Shown one piece after another: positions 23,701-35,535 of a DNA stretch of 64,000 bases (positions are counted from its first letter, which is position 1; each line of letters opens with the position of its first letter). Position numbers and translations under genes: made by a program. This DNA is from Progne subis subis. Taxonomy: Eukaryota; Chordata; Aves; Passeriformes; Hirundinidae. The stretch covers positions 3,844,001 to 3,908,000 of the forward strand of contig JAKJHU010000039.1 in assembly GCA_022316685.1 (NCBI GenBank), given 5' to 3'. The notes below the pieces were generated by a model. That model searched no databases and was not told where the DNA came from. It saw nothing but the letters and a program-made list of their open reading frames with translations.

Positions 23701-25538
23701 GTCCTGGCTCTATTGCTGTCCACAGGCCACTAGAGTGCAATTACACATTCACATGCTACGGCAGTCAATACGCTTGCTCCCTAAGGACAGCCTCCAAAGT
23801 CCAACATTTTCACAGCTTTGTTGACCCCAGGGCCAACCAGCTGCGTGCCTGAGCAACCCAGGCTCCCAGGGGCTCCAGGGTGAGCTGATCCCAGCTCCCA
23901 GCCTCAGCCACAGCTGTTACCACTGTCCTCACTACAGGGAGCTGGCTGCAACCAGCTGGGGCAGCATCTCTCCCAAATCTCCTACCATCCAGGGCTTTTG
24001 GGAAGGACTTAGTTTCTCCTGTTTGCTCAGTCCCCTGCAAAATCAGGTATTAAGATGCCTGGGACCACTTTCTCATCACAATTTCTAGCTGTGGGAATGT
24101 TACTCACCAGTTCTTCATCTCCTCTCAGGACTTCAGTGCTAGAGGTTGTCATAAAAAAAGGATCATGTGCTGTTTGCAGTGCCTCACTAGTGCTCCCTGG
24201 AGACACTATGCTCTGCTCTTTGTAGTTACTAAGCGATGAAACAGTTACGGGCATCTACAAATAACCACTAATGCTGTTACAGACTTTGGAAATGAAGCTG
24301 GGGAATAACGAGTGGTGTTTGCACTGTCATTTTAAGGTGACTTCTGAAATCACATGGATTTAGTTCCATTGCACTTAAAATCTGCATTCTTTGCCCTTAG
24401 AGTCATGAGGACAGACTACATAATGTGAATTCAGAAAAGTCATACACAGAAATTAAATGCAGATGATTCCCCTTCCTTTTTTTTTTTTTTAATGTTTGTA
24501 TTTGCCTCTGCTGAAACTCATGTTCACTGGACTATTCCCCTAAATGTCAGAAGGCTAAACTGTCCACCTAGTAAGGATGCAAAGGCCAAAACTACTGGCA
24601 GGAAGGTAAATCACCGTGACACTAGTAATCTGTGGTCAGGATGCAGTACTCAACTTGAATAGTAAAAGAGAGGATGCAAACCTGCTATTCCTTTGATAAG
24701 TGCTAGGATCTTGGAAGTAATGAAAAAGTGTTTTTAAACATGAAAATCTGAGATTTTAGTTCAATTTAGGTTTGATTCTCCTCACTGTTATATCTGGAAA
24801 GCTATCTCCAACATCACTGGTTGCTTTTTCTTGCATTATATGCTCTTTCATATGACTTCTTTTTCATATGGCTGTCTTCCTTCAGCTGCCTGCAAGCTGC
24901 AAAGCTGCTGAACATATTTTCCCCATCCCCATGCACAGTGCAGGCTCGCATGCATCTCATAAAGTGATACTGGGAGCGTGCAGCATTCACTTTGGGCAAT
25001 TAAAGAAAGAGGACAGGATGAGATGGACCAGATAGGTCTAAAGGGTATTTACACATGTTTATAAATGTCTAAGGGAATCCCTTTGACCAGCCAACCATCA
25101 AGGGGCAGAAAAGCACCAAAACAGCTCTGTGTATGGAAATATGGTACAGTCTTTGAGCACGAAGGTTAAACAGGTGGTGCTGATCCTTCCTGACCAATAG
25201 AAAAACAAAGAGCTCAACAAAAAAATATCTTTGGTCTAGCAGCTGTATCCATTCCTTTATTAGGAACAGGGATCTCTCAGGAAAGGAAACTAGGAGAAGC
25301 TTTGAGACACATGTAATTCTGCAGAATTAAAACAACAACCCCCCTCCCCACCCCGTTTTCCTTGCATAGCACAAAAGTCTCCTTCCAGAGGTGAGAGAGG
25401 CCAGAGGCATTTCTCACCTTCCAAGACCAGAGAGGTTTCAGGATGTTACTGCACATTCTCACTGTAAATGACTAACGAATATCATGTCCAGCAGTCTAGC
25501 AGATTGCCATGCAGAGCACAATCCAGTAGGAACTCACT
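17761..25538. other. Unique sequence, no gene seen
   Basis: About 7.8 kb in which I recognise no gene, RNA gene or mobile element. Open frames reach 124 codons (21492-21866, minus), with no known domain. Short T runs occur near 19500 and 24477-24491. A GC-rich patch sits at 23820-23990. Confidence 0.5.
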
Positions 25539-25594
25539 CCATCCATCCACCCATCCATCCATCCAGCCATCCATCCATCCATCCACCCACCCAT
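25539..25594. repeat. (CCAT)n tetranucleotide microsatellite
   Basis: About 14 imperfect copies of CCAT, with occasional CCAC and CCAG units. On the minus strand it forces a repetitive open frame rich in Trp, Met, Asp and Gly, which is an artefact of the repeat. Confidence 0.95.
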
Positions 25595-25711
25595 TGTGTA
25601 GTGAAAGGCCATTTGAAAACCTGTAAATTCCATACCTGCAGTAGCAAAACACTATACACACCATACACAGGAATGTAAAGCCTGGACTGTAATGCCAAGT
25701 CCATATATATG
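25595..25711. other. Short unique spacer
   Basis: No feature recognised between the microsatellite and the LTR. Confidence 0.5.
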
Positions 25712-26272
25712 TGTTGCTCAACCCCAGCTGGCAACTAAACCACACACTGATCACTCCTCCCGATGGGATGGCGGAGAGAATCAGAAGGGTGAAAATGAGA
25801 AAACAGATGGGTTGAAATAAAGGCAGTTTAATAGGGAATGCAAAAGCTGCAGATGTAAGCAAAGTAAAAGAAGGAATTGTTTCACCACTTCCCATGGGCA
25901 GGCAGGCGCCCAGCCATCCCCAGGAAAGCAGGGCTCCATCATGTGTAATGGTTTCTTGGGAAGAGAAACGCATCACTCCGAACATAACCCCTGCTGCCTT
26001 CTTCCTCCAGCTTTACATGCTGTGCGTGGTGCCATATCCTGTGGGATATGCCTGTGGTCAGTTGGGGTCAGCTCTCCCAGCTGTGTGCCCACCCAACTTC
26101 TCGTGTTTCTGAAGCCACTGGCTGCCAAGGTGGTACAAGAAGCAGAAAAGGCCTTGGCTCAGCAGTGGCCAAAACATCTCTGTATTACCAACAGTTTCCA
26201 GGACAAATCCAAAACATGGACCCATACTAGCTACTGTGAAGAAAATTAACTCTACCACAGCCAAAAGTAGGA
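25712..26272 (-). mobile_element. ERVL-like solo LTR
   Basis: On the minus strand this is a common avian LTR I recognise. It starts near 26272 with the degraded 'ttttggctgtgg' block and 'agttaattttcttcacagt'. It continues through 'ccccaactgacc' and 'tggagccctgctttcc', and ends with 'gtttagttgccagctgggg' then 'ttgagcaaca' at 25712. A minus-strand ATTAAA (TTTAAT on the + strand, 25827-25832) fits the polyadenylation signal. The length of about 560 bp fits a complete single LTR. The edge at 25712 (TGTT on the + strand) is clear. The other edge is blurred because its terminal CA looks mutated, and no matching target-site duplication is visible. There are no internal viral genes. The 167-codon minus-strand frame at 25482-25985 is an accident of LTR plus microsatellite. 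Confidence 0.85.
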
Positions 26273-27540
26273 GGTTGCAAAGCGAGGAGTGCTGAGATTA
26301 GCTCCATAGCAAGGCCTCATAAGTCAAGTGGAGGAGTGAGGAACGTTCTCTCACCTTGAGCCAGCCCTGCTGACCACCACAGAGAGAGAGAGACAGGTGA
26401 GCAGGGAAACCACGGCACCCTCGCAGCCAAACATCCTCCTCCACGTGACCTCCACAGCACCAACAGCACCTCATGCTGAAGGTACAGCAAGTTTACTAAG
26501 CAATGTGGTTGAAATTCAACGCCGAGTTGGCACACTGAGGACTCCCACCTGGGTGCTTCTTGTAGCAGTTCACTGTGTTTCTGTCCTTGCAAGCCTTCCT
26601 TCTGTGTGCCTCTGTGGAACAGATCAGCTTCTCCTGCGGGTTTCACAGGAAGCTGTGTGTGGAAAACTCTTTGCTGGGCATACTGAACCTCAAGTTACTG
26701 CTAGTAGGCCAATACTTTTTTCTTTTTGGTGGAAAAATCCATTGGAGAAGGCCAGGAAAACTGTGTGGTTTCTGCAATAGCTTTCACAATTTTGAACCAT
26801 TCTCCCTTTCTCCCGAGGCTCACAAGCCAGGTTTTCAGTGGAGTGGGATTGCCATGAGTTCTGCTTCTGGGCACTGCTTTTTTGGAGGATCATTTTAGGA
26901 AGAAAAATAAGGTGGTATTAATTTGAAGCAGATTCCCAGCTGGTGTCCACAAACAGGAGCCTATAGTTAGGTCCCCAGTCACCACAGCTCTTTCTTTCAC
27001 TGAATGCCTTATGCTGCCCAGTGGGAGTAGGAAAAGGAAAGAGAGCTGCAGGAAGGTGGCTGAAGTCCAGGTCTCAGAGACTTAAAAATTCCTCATTTCA
27101 AATTGTGCCTAGCAATTTTGCATAAATTCAGAGTTTAGACCCTTCCTGTTGAGTGTTATTTTTCCACAATGCTGAAAAAATGGGTGTCTACAGAAGTGTC
27201 AGGCAGGTTTTCAATTTTGTGGGATATTTTTTCCCCTTTAGCTCATTTGAAAAACAGCAGTCACCAGAATAAATGGCTAATTCAGTCTTTAGAAATATCC
27301 ATAAATCCCCTAATAGATTTTTCAGGGAATTTTGTGCTGTTTGGATAGGCACAAAGCTGCAGTTTTGTACTATTAGTCCTGACAAACCTATATAGCAATA
27401 CAGACGCCCACCACACACCATGAGATGCTTCTTTCTCATCACAAAGAGGACTGAGATAGAGGCTGAAAGGCACCGTTTTGCTGCTATGCAATGTCCTGAT
27501 GCATACACAGCAGCTGAGCGCAGCCTAGGTCTCCACACCT
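26273..27540. other. Unique sequence, no gene seen
   Basis: Open frames up to 127 codons (26397-26780) have no recognised domain. A short GA run is at about 26383-26394. Confidence 0.5.
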
Positions 27541-27600
27541 CAGGAAGGATATAGCAGAGTTAAAGAGAGGCAACTAGGACAACTAGAAGAGGAGAGAGAA
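27541..27600 (+). mobile_element. Ancient CR1-type fragment
   Basis: The string 'gaaggatatagcagagtta' followed by 'gcaactaggacaactag' resembles the part of CR1 ORF2 near the conserved 'gagggccac' region of old CR1/L3-like elements. It points to the plus strand, opposite to the CR1 just to its right. It is short and diverged. Confidence 0.4.
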
Positions 27601-27684
27601 GCTGACTTCAAGAGACTAAAAAGGCATGTGTTCCTCTCTTCGGAGAGAAAATCAAGGTTGAATGTGATCAAGGCCTGTAAAACC

Positions 27685-28246
27685 GTGTAGACAGCTTCTC
27701 CTAGTGACCTGTTCCAGTGTCTCACCATCCTTATAGTAAAGAATTTCTTCCCAATATCTAATCTAAATCTCTACACTTTCAGTTTGTAGCCATTTCCCTT
27801 TGTCCTATAGCAGGCCCTTGTAAAAAGTCCTCCTCCAAGTCTCTTGTACCCCAGCTTAGGTGCTAGAAGGTGCTATAAGGTCTTCCCAAAGCCTTCTCTT
27901 CTCCAGGATGAACAACCCCAGCTCTCAGCCCGTCTTCACAGAAGAGGTACTCCAGCACCATGGCCCTCCTCTGGATCTGCTCCAACAGGTCCTTTTTATG
28001 TTGGGGGCCCCAGAGCTGGATCAATTACTGTAAGTGGGGTGTCATGAGAGTGGAGTAGATGGGGAGAATCCCCTACCTTGACCTGCTGACACTTCTTTTC
28101 ATACAGCCTGGGATATGGTTGTCTTTAACTTGCCGGGCACATTACCAGCTCATATTGAGCTTCTTGTTAACTAACATCCTCAAATCCTTCTCCTCAGGGC
28201 TGCTCTCCATCCATTCTCTTCCCAGTCTGTATTTGTCCATGCTTTA
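27685..28246 (-). mobile_element. CR1 LINE fragment, ORF2 C-terminal region
   Basis: The reverse complement of the last part of CR1 ORF2. On the + strand, landmarks are 'tgacctgttccagtgtctca' (27700), 'aatatctaatctaaatct' (27751), 'cctttgtcctatagcaggcc' (27797), 'ctctcagcccgtcttcaca' (27921) and 'ccttgacctgctgacac' (28076). The copy lacks the 3' untranslated tail on its left side, so both ends are truncated. Frames are broken by indels and it cannot encode a functional protein. Confidence 0.88.
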
Positions 28247-28640
28247 ACGCCAATACCCTTAAGGCTTTTAAGATTCCACCTCATAAAAATTTGCTTTGAA
28301 TTCTTTTCCAATAAAAAAAACCTACAAGAATAGGTTTTAGCAGATGCCTCAACTAGTCTCTGTTCTTAATGAATATTAAATTAATTAAAAATCAAGGCTT
28401 TTAAATCAAGGAAAGAAGTAAGTGATATAGGTTACTGAGTAAAAAGAGATCCTTCAACAATCAGACCTCAGCTGAAATCCTGCAATTACACAAGCTAGGC
28501 TCTTTTGAAAGGTCTCAGAGGAACACACATAATTCTCAACACAAAAACATGCTTCCAGCAAACAAATTAGAGCCCCTGTGCTGCTGTTGCTGCAGAGAAA
28601 GGGAAATAAGTGTAACTCCTTTGGGGGTACTAGTGAGGGG
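28247..28640. other. Unique sequence, no gene seen
   Basis: AT-rich, nothing recognised. Confidence 0.5.
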
Positions 28641-28732
28641 AAAAAAAAAAAAAAAAAAACCAAACAAAAAAACCCCAACCAACCAATCAACCAACCAAAA
28701 AAAAAAAAAAACAAAAAAAACCCCACCACACC
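28641..28732. repeat. A-rich / (CCAA)n simple repeat
   Basis: A run of 19 A, then mixed CCAA units, then further A runs. It is low-complexity sequence of a kind frequent in songbird genomes. Confidence 0.92.
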
Positions 28733-29087
28733 AAAGCAGATGGCCTTGGAGAGACTTTTAAACCAAACCCACAATCTCTATGCAAGTGTAAAATGCAAAC
28801 CAGGAAAAAGTGAATCATTTCACTTTTTCACTGGGCCCATCGCTCTGCTCTTAAAGTAGTATCCAACTATATGCACTGTATAGCTTCAGTGTATCTGCAC
28901 TGATTGATATATCCCTAGACTGTGTATTTATTAGAGTTTACTGCATTCTTTCTAATCACATTCTCAGAAAAAAAGCTGGGTTCTAAGTTGCTCTTATTCA
29001 CTTGAGATGCTCCTCTGACTTGGGAGGGTACAAGCTGACCTTACCAACTTCATGCTGCAGGGCAGGAGCTTGTCATTGTTACTTGTC

Positions 29088-29205
29088 TACAAAATATCAT
29101 TCTTTGTTGTTGTCATGGTATTTCACCAGTTGCACAAGTAATTAGCTCCCTGTAGACGTGGTATTGCCAACCCCAGCAATCTTTAATGGCTTAATTAAGA
29201 GACTT
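29088..29205. promoter_or_regulatory. Candidate conserved noncoding element
   Basis: Several core transcription-factor sites are close together: a SOX-like TTCTTTGTTGT (29099-29110), TAATTA (29139-29144) and the palindrome TTAATTAA (29191-29198). The block is free of repeats. Conservation cannot be tested here, so this rests on motif density alone. Confidence 0.2.
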
Positions 29206-32200
29206 AGGACAAGATGCATGGTGCTCTTTGCTGTCTGAGCCATTGTGTTTTGCCTTCACTCATGTCGACTTTCAAACAAGCCTGGAAACAAGCAGTTGGG
29301 AAAAAAAAAAGGCCAGACATTAAATGTATTGTTTCCAAGTCATATTCTGTGGGAGGTTTGATGGAAACAGAGGGAAATGTAAACTTTTGGATCCAAACCA
29401 GAAAGAAGGATAGATCAGTACATCCTCTGTCTTACAAAGGCGCATTGCTTTCAAAAATAGACTGCATTCAGTTTTTCATTCCTACCTAGATCATAAACAA
29501 CTGCATCTTTAGTAAAGCTTTACTGTGACATACATATATGTTTTGTTGTTACAGAGACCACAAAATACTCCCCTAAAACAATTTTTAGCTTGCTATCCTC
29601 ATGTTCATTACAAGGAGATTAAAACATGACCACCTCCTTCAGAAACAAATTAAAACAAATCAAGCTGGGGGGGAACCCAAACCCAAACCATACATACCCT
29701 TGCCTTCCTGACAGTATGAATCCAATGTTACACACTACTGCCTTAATAAGGGCTAAAAGTAGTTAATCTGTGTTTGCATTAGGTAGCATGATACTGAATT
29801 GCTGGCCAGTGTATTCCCAGCCAAGCACAGAATCAGTTGCAGAAAAAATGAGCAGACCCCTCACCTCCTTCATAAGCTCAGATGTCTGCTATCTATTCCA
29901 GATAATTCATCTTTCTCTGCTGTAAAGTACACATCACCCGTATCTCACTCAGGAGCAGTAAACACACATTGTAAGGAAGAAGATGGCCTCTGGCAGATTA
30001 ATTGCTCTGATTCTCCTCCTCCTTACGTAAAACACAGTTTCCCTTTTTTTTCTGGATATGTTTTTTCAGTACTTCACTCAAACCCTTGGCAGAGACACAA
30101 ATGCCCTAGACACTCCTTAAAACTCCAAGACCAAGCTCCTCAGTTTATTTAGTATTTTTGTAGGCTTGGGTTAAATAAGTACAGTACTTTATAGACCTAT
30201 GGTTCCAAAGAATTCGCTCTGTGGTTTTGTTTTTAACTATTTTGCCTAATTTCCTCCTTTTTTGTTTTGTCAAGCAAGTTACATAACACAAACCTTTCAT
30301 GAATATATTTCTGTTCCTGCCTTCTGCATTTTTGAAATACCCTCCCAGCGGCTGCAGTTTGAGTTACTCGTGGTCACATTGCTGACCTTGCGTGAGCCTG
30401 GCACCCACGAGAGCAGAAACACTGTATGACCCACACCTGCCCTGAGCTCACTTCTGCGCAATACAAGGCCTAGCACAAATCACAGACACGTAGCAAGCTT
30501 TTGATGGTACTGTGTGAGAACTTGCTTATCCTTTCTGGATGCTTGGCAGAGAATTCTGGGAAAGCTGTGGAGGACCACAGGTGGTCTAAGGCATTAGCCT
30601 GCAGCTACCTTATGAAGCAGTATATGTGGGACGTCCACTTGACCATCTCAGCCAAGAAATCCAAGCTACAGCAAGGTTTTGTGTACAGATGGCAGCTAAA
30701 GTAGGGCAACACCTGTGCTCTAGCTCAGGCTAACATTGCAAAGAGAAACACTTTTGAAGTAATAGATATAGTAACTTTGAGAAGCCATATGGTCAAATGA
30801 TGACAAAGGAGCTGGGTAGTAGCATTTGGATCATCCATCATCAGCCCCAAGTGGGACATGGCGTGGTGGGTTACAGAAGAGCATTCACGTGGCTTACTTT
30901 AGTGTTCTGCAGAATGATGCAGTCATGTTTGCTTGTCTTGCAAAGTAGTTAGGGAAGACTAATACAGCAATGCAGGATTTGTAAATCCTTTTGAAACCTT
31001 TGAGTGGCAAGTGTACTCTGACACATGTAACATTTATTTCATATTCTCAGTATTGCCAGATCATATGGATGGGTAGCCTCAAGTGATGGTGCTTTCTCTT
31101 CAGTGACAAATGTCAGTTCCACTTCATCAGTTCTGGATGCTGGCTTCACCTCTAATACAAACCCTCTTCCTAGTCCATTCACCCGAGCATGGCAGGCAGG
31201 CTCCAACATGAGAGGCTGAACAACCCTTTCCCTCTGGTCCTTCAGCCAGCACAGCCACAGAGTTGATAGCCTAACCAGTAGGAATCTGAATGATGGAACC
31301 ACACCCAAGGACACCTACTCTTCCAATAGCACATAAGATCCGAAGGAGAAACTGAGTACTTTCTGGTTTTACAGACAACCTCAGGAGCTGAGGTAGTACT
31401 TATCCCTACCTTACTCTCTTACGCACTTGTATAAGACTAGTTTTGCTACTTACTGGCTTGTCTTTGCTACTTGGCCTTTTATTTTCGTGATTGTAACCAC
31501 TTCTTGGGGAGCTGAACTGTAGCCTCTGAACTTCAAGTGATTCAGCAGAGCAGTTAATACACATCAGAAATGGTCACTGATGCAGCAAGCCAAATCCCTT
31601 TCTGGCAGAAGGCATCAGCCTGCCATGCACAGTGCAGGAAGCTGGCTCTGCCAAGGGAGCATATCATGCCCACATCAAGCAGTGGAAGGATGATGTCTCA
31701 TACATCTCCATACAAGGCACCTGCTGCAGAGTCCAACAGCAGTATGGTTTTTGGCCCGTGATATGAAATATTACTATATAGCAAGCAGAAGAATTGCTAA
31801 GGACAATTTCTGTGCCTTAAAAATATACAAGGATATCAGCATATGCTATAGAAAAATATTAAACAGAGACATTCTTGGATGTGTAGGATAAGATTCGATT
31901 CCCCTGGCTAGTCAGTATATAGCCCTGTGCTCCCTGTCAATGTATCTCAGTATTTGTCAGGAATGTCAGTACAGACTTTCCTCTCCTCCTGACAAAGGAA
32001 CAGGTAGTGGCTAACAAAATAGTTGTGGGAAAAGAGAATTTTTAGAAACAAAGTACTACTTTGAGGTCTGAGGACCACAGGACACTTTTCAGAAGAATCT
32101 GTCCAAAGGGTGGTTCAGTTTCTGTGGGGTTTCTGTGATGAATTTCCCCAGGATCACTCCAGGCAGAGAGGGCACAACCCATGACACTAGCAGTGCTGCT

Positions 32201-34155
32201 CCCTGAGTGACTCAACTTGAAAATCTTAAGGACAGTATAACAACTACCAGTGTTAGCTGACAAATGAAGAATCCAAGCACCAGTTGGGGCTTCTATGCCA
32301 TGGACAATGACAATTTCTGGAAGCAAGCAAACTTCTTATGAAGTCCTTATGAATGTTAAAATCCTCTTATAAAAGCAAATAGGCTTCGGAGAAAGCCCAA
32401 GGGCATATTTCAGAGCACTTTGGATTTTAGCCTGTTTCAGCCTCTACTGCCAACTATCCATCTGTCCTGCTAATGTGCTTCATTTTTTCATTTAGGCAGC
32501 TAGGTAACAAGCCTAGAGCTCCTTTACTGGTGTGATTATAATTGCAAGGGGACAGTGAGACAAACCTGTTATGTGCTTTGCAGGGGGAAAGGTCCATGGG
32601 GGGGGAGGTTATAATTTTTCATTCAAACACAGTCTGAGCACTTATCATTCCAGTGAACTTATCTCCATTAAGAAATATGTCCCTTTTCCTCACCATGGGG
32701 AAGCTAAACTGTGGTTGAAAGGATGTGCCACAGGGTCCATCAGAGGAGATGTTTCACTGACATGAGGTGGTGTCTCTGCAGCTGGCCATGCAGCCTCAAC
32801 AAAACATGGGAACAAATGAACTGATCAGGGCAAGAGGAACACACTTTTTCTATTATGTCTTCCCTGCATGTTAAAAGGCAAAGATTTCAGATACAGAGCT
32901 CAGAAATGCTCCAGCAGTAATAGCTCGCCTTTTTTTCACGTATGGAAACTACTCAGCTGGCATGGCTGGCTTCTTATGGTCCAGCCACCACAGACAGGAT
33001 ACAGCAGGATCAAGCTTTGGCCAAGCATCCAGAGCTCCCCTCACCTTTCACTCTTCCCCTTACTACCTGAAGAGGTCCCTGAATGTCCCACTTAGCTGGG
33101 TCAACCTTCCCTAGGCTACTCTGTGAATGTACACTTTTGCAAAGGAATGATAGCAGAAGATACTATTGACCTTTACCATACTCTACAACAGGAAGAAACT
33201 GATCCTTGTAGTGCTTTATGGCTTTAAAAGCTGTTGTGCTTTCAGTTAATTCCCTGATTTTAGCTGCCTGAGTCACTGATGACCTGACTGGTTTGATTTT
33301 AGTAGCTTTTATTTTGTCTTTCTTAGAATGGCATTGCCCAGTGGTAGGCTAAATATAAAAGAGTTATACCTTGTGGTCATGGTGGAGAAAGTGGATTTGT
33401 TTTATTTTGATGAGAGGTCTAAATATTATCACATCAGATTTTGGCATTTCAAATGCAGAAAGGGCTTCCTTTGAACTCCACTTATCTCCTGTGAAATGGC
33501 ACTTCTGATTTATGTGGCCAAAGCATCATCTTCTATAGATTTGTAATAAGGTTTGGATTTGACCTACTGTGAAATCACAATGTCAGAGTAAGTTGACTGT
33601 TTCCAACTATGTGTCTCACTTAAGTGCTTATCTTAGTTTAAAAATAAGTGCTAAGCTGATATTTTAGTAATTTTACATTTCTCTTGATTACAAGGTTCTT
33701 GTGATTATAAAAGTCAACCATAATATAGCGACAGGAGCAGAATTATACAAAGCTGGTGTATCCAAAAATTATAAAGAAATAAAATTTTAAAAATAAAAGG
33801 ATTATACACATGCTCTATTTCTGGAAGCAACCACAAATAATGGAAGCTGAAAACTGTCAACAACTTCTACAATAGAAATCAAAGTCTTTGGGAGAGGCAT
33901 GCAAATGGTGAGACTTTTAAAATGAAAGGTTACTCAGAAAAGAGCTTGATTCCAGTACTTGGGTCAGGGCACAGGCAGGTTGACCCCACAGGCAGCCCAG
34001 CTCTCCTGACAGTCAGCAGCGCTCCAGTTTCAAGGTAAGAGGTTCTTTCTCTTACACTATGGTATTTCAAATGGAAGGCTGAAGTTTCCTCTAAGCTTCA
34101 CACTTGATAGAGCGAAATAATGTCCTAATTGTTGAAAGATTGACTGCTGGCCATA

Positions 34156-34180
34156 GTAATAATAATAATAAAAAAAAAAA
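34156..34180. repeat. (AAT)n and poly(A) repeat
   Basis: Five AAT-type units running into an A tract. Confidence 0.9.
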
Positions 34181-35099
34181 TTAGAGTCTGAATTCTAAAA
34201 TAGAAAAAATAAGTTTATACTCAGTTTGACTTTAGTGCCACTAAACAGACAGTGCTAGCTGTGGCTCTCCCTTTAAATATCAGCCTGTACCCAGCACCAT
34301 CAAAGAAATACTCCTTTGAGAGAGCCCAATTCTCCAGCAGGACTACTTTGCTGGGAAAATGTTGGGGACCAATGCTTGGATAGAAATAAAAGACCAAACT
34401 GCCTCATGTACTCATCATAAGCCCTTTGAATTTGGTTATCTCCTCATCCTTCACACACAATAAATCTTATGTCTAATGACTCACTTTTCAGGTGGTGAGT
34501 ATCAAATGCCTTGGACATGTTGAATGGTGATGCAGGCACCCACGTACCCTGCATTTCTACCCAGGAAATCCTGTCACTCATTCACCCCAGCTTGTGAAGC
34601 CACAGAAACCAGAGAGGTTGTTGACATCCCGGGGAGGTACTTCACATGCAGGAGCATCCCGGCTTTGCCAGGCTGGCCTAGTATCATGGAGGGCTTAGGA
34701 ATCCCCACCCAGCAGGGCAGCAGCTCCCACGCACACTCACACTACCCCTTTTCCAATTATTGTGCAAATTATTTCTCACCTGGATGGGGCTTTGTAGGGG
34801 TTTTAACAAAGGTCTCAGAGCTTTGGTAGCCCTTGCACATTAAGGGAGAATGATCCTCACCTGGAAGGATAAAGCCTGGGACTAAACTTTAGATTTCCTT
34901 TTACATTTTCAGGCTACTCTTCACAGGAAGAGTGAATGACACACACTCCCACCCTCCAGTCATTTCCCCCTCAGTTCAGGTTGTTCTTTGTCCTAAGCTA
35001 GAACCAGAATCAGCAAACATGTCGAGGCAGGTTCTATCACCGTTTCCTTAATCCAGAGGAGAGTTTAAACGGAGTTTAATCCCACTGAAGAATACTGCA

Positions 35100-35535
35100 G
35101 ACAAACTTCTTTAGACCCGTGCCGAGGGCACCAATCACTCTCGGACAAAGCATGAAGCTCCTCAGTGCCAGCACTGCAGGGGCCCGATCTGCCACAGATG
35201 TATCTCCTGTATCCTTCAGCCTTTCCCGCAATGTCCCCCGTGTCCTATGCCTGACCCGTCCCGGCCTTTTCCACACCCTGCCCTTACCGCCTGTGAGGCC
35301 AGGCTGGCTGGGAGCCGCCTGCGACACAGCGCGGGGCCGAGCGACTCCCGCCTCCCTGCCGGCAGCAGGCTCCGTGTGCGCCTCCCTGCTGCCCACACGC
35401 CAGCGCGGGGAGTTATCCTTCACAGCTCGGAGACCTCTGCTCCCTCTCAAATTTGTTCAAAATCAGCATACGAATGTAAAAGCTACGAGTGCTCGCGTGT
35501 GAGGGGCAGGGAGGGTAGGGCTGCAGAGACGTAGT
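35100..35535. promoter_or_regulatory. Isolated CpG island
   Basis: By hand count there are about 27 CpG dinucleotides in roughly 430 bases, with high GC, embedded in AT-leaning DNA. The densest part is 35280-35420 ('gcgcggggccgagcgactcc' and neighbours). I recognise no LTR or CR1 in it, unlike the CpG-rich block near 7.2 kb. Overlapping frames of 127 codons (plus) and 124 codons (minus) are not recognisable proteins and are expected in GC-rich DNA. The simplest reading is an unmethylated promoter or enhancer island, possibly for an unannotated transcript on either strand. Confidence 0.5.

Larger units (their letters stand above)
28733..35099. other. Unique sequence, no gene seen
   Basis: About 6.4 kb with no recognisable gene or mobile element. 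Open frames reach 117 codons (29799-30152). A conserved-looking AT block at 29088-29205 and an (AAT)n/poly(A) repeat at 34156-34180 are listed separately. Confidence 0.5.

Noticed and set aside
25539..25594. Direct repeats that could suggest a CRISPR array
   Set aside because: They are contiguous 4-bp units without spacers, in a vertebrate genome. This is a microsatellite.
25482..25985. 167-codon minus-strand frame with a repeated Trp-Met-Asp-Gly stretch
   Set aside because: It is made by the CCAT microsatellite joined to LTR sequence.
31385..31400. let-7-like string 'tgaggtagta'
   Set aside because: Only the seed region matches. The rest of the mature sequence and a hairpin are absent.
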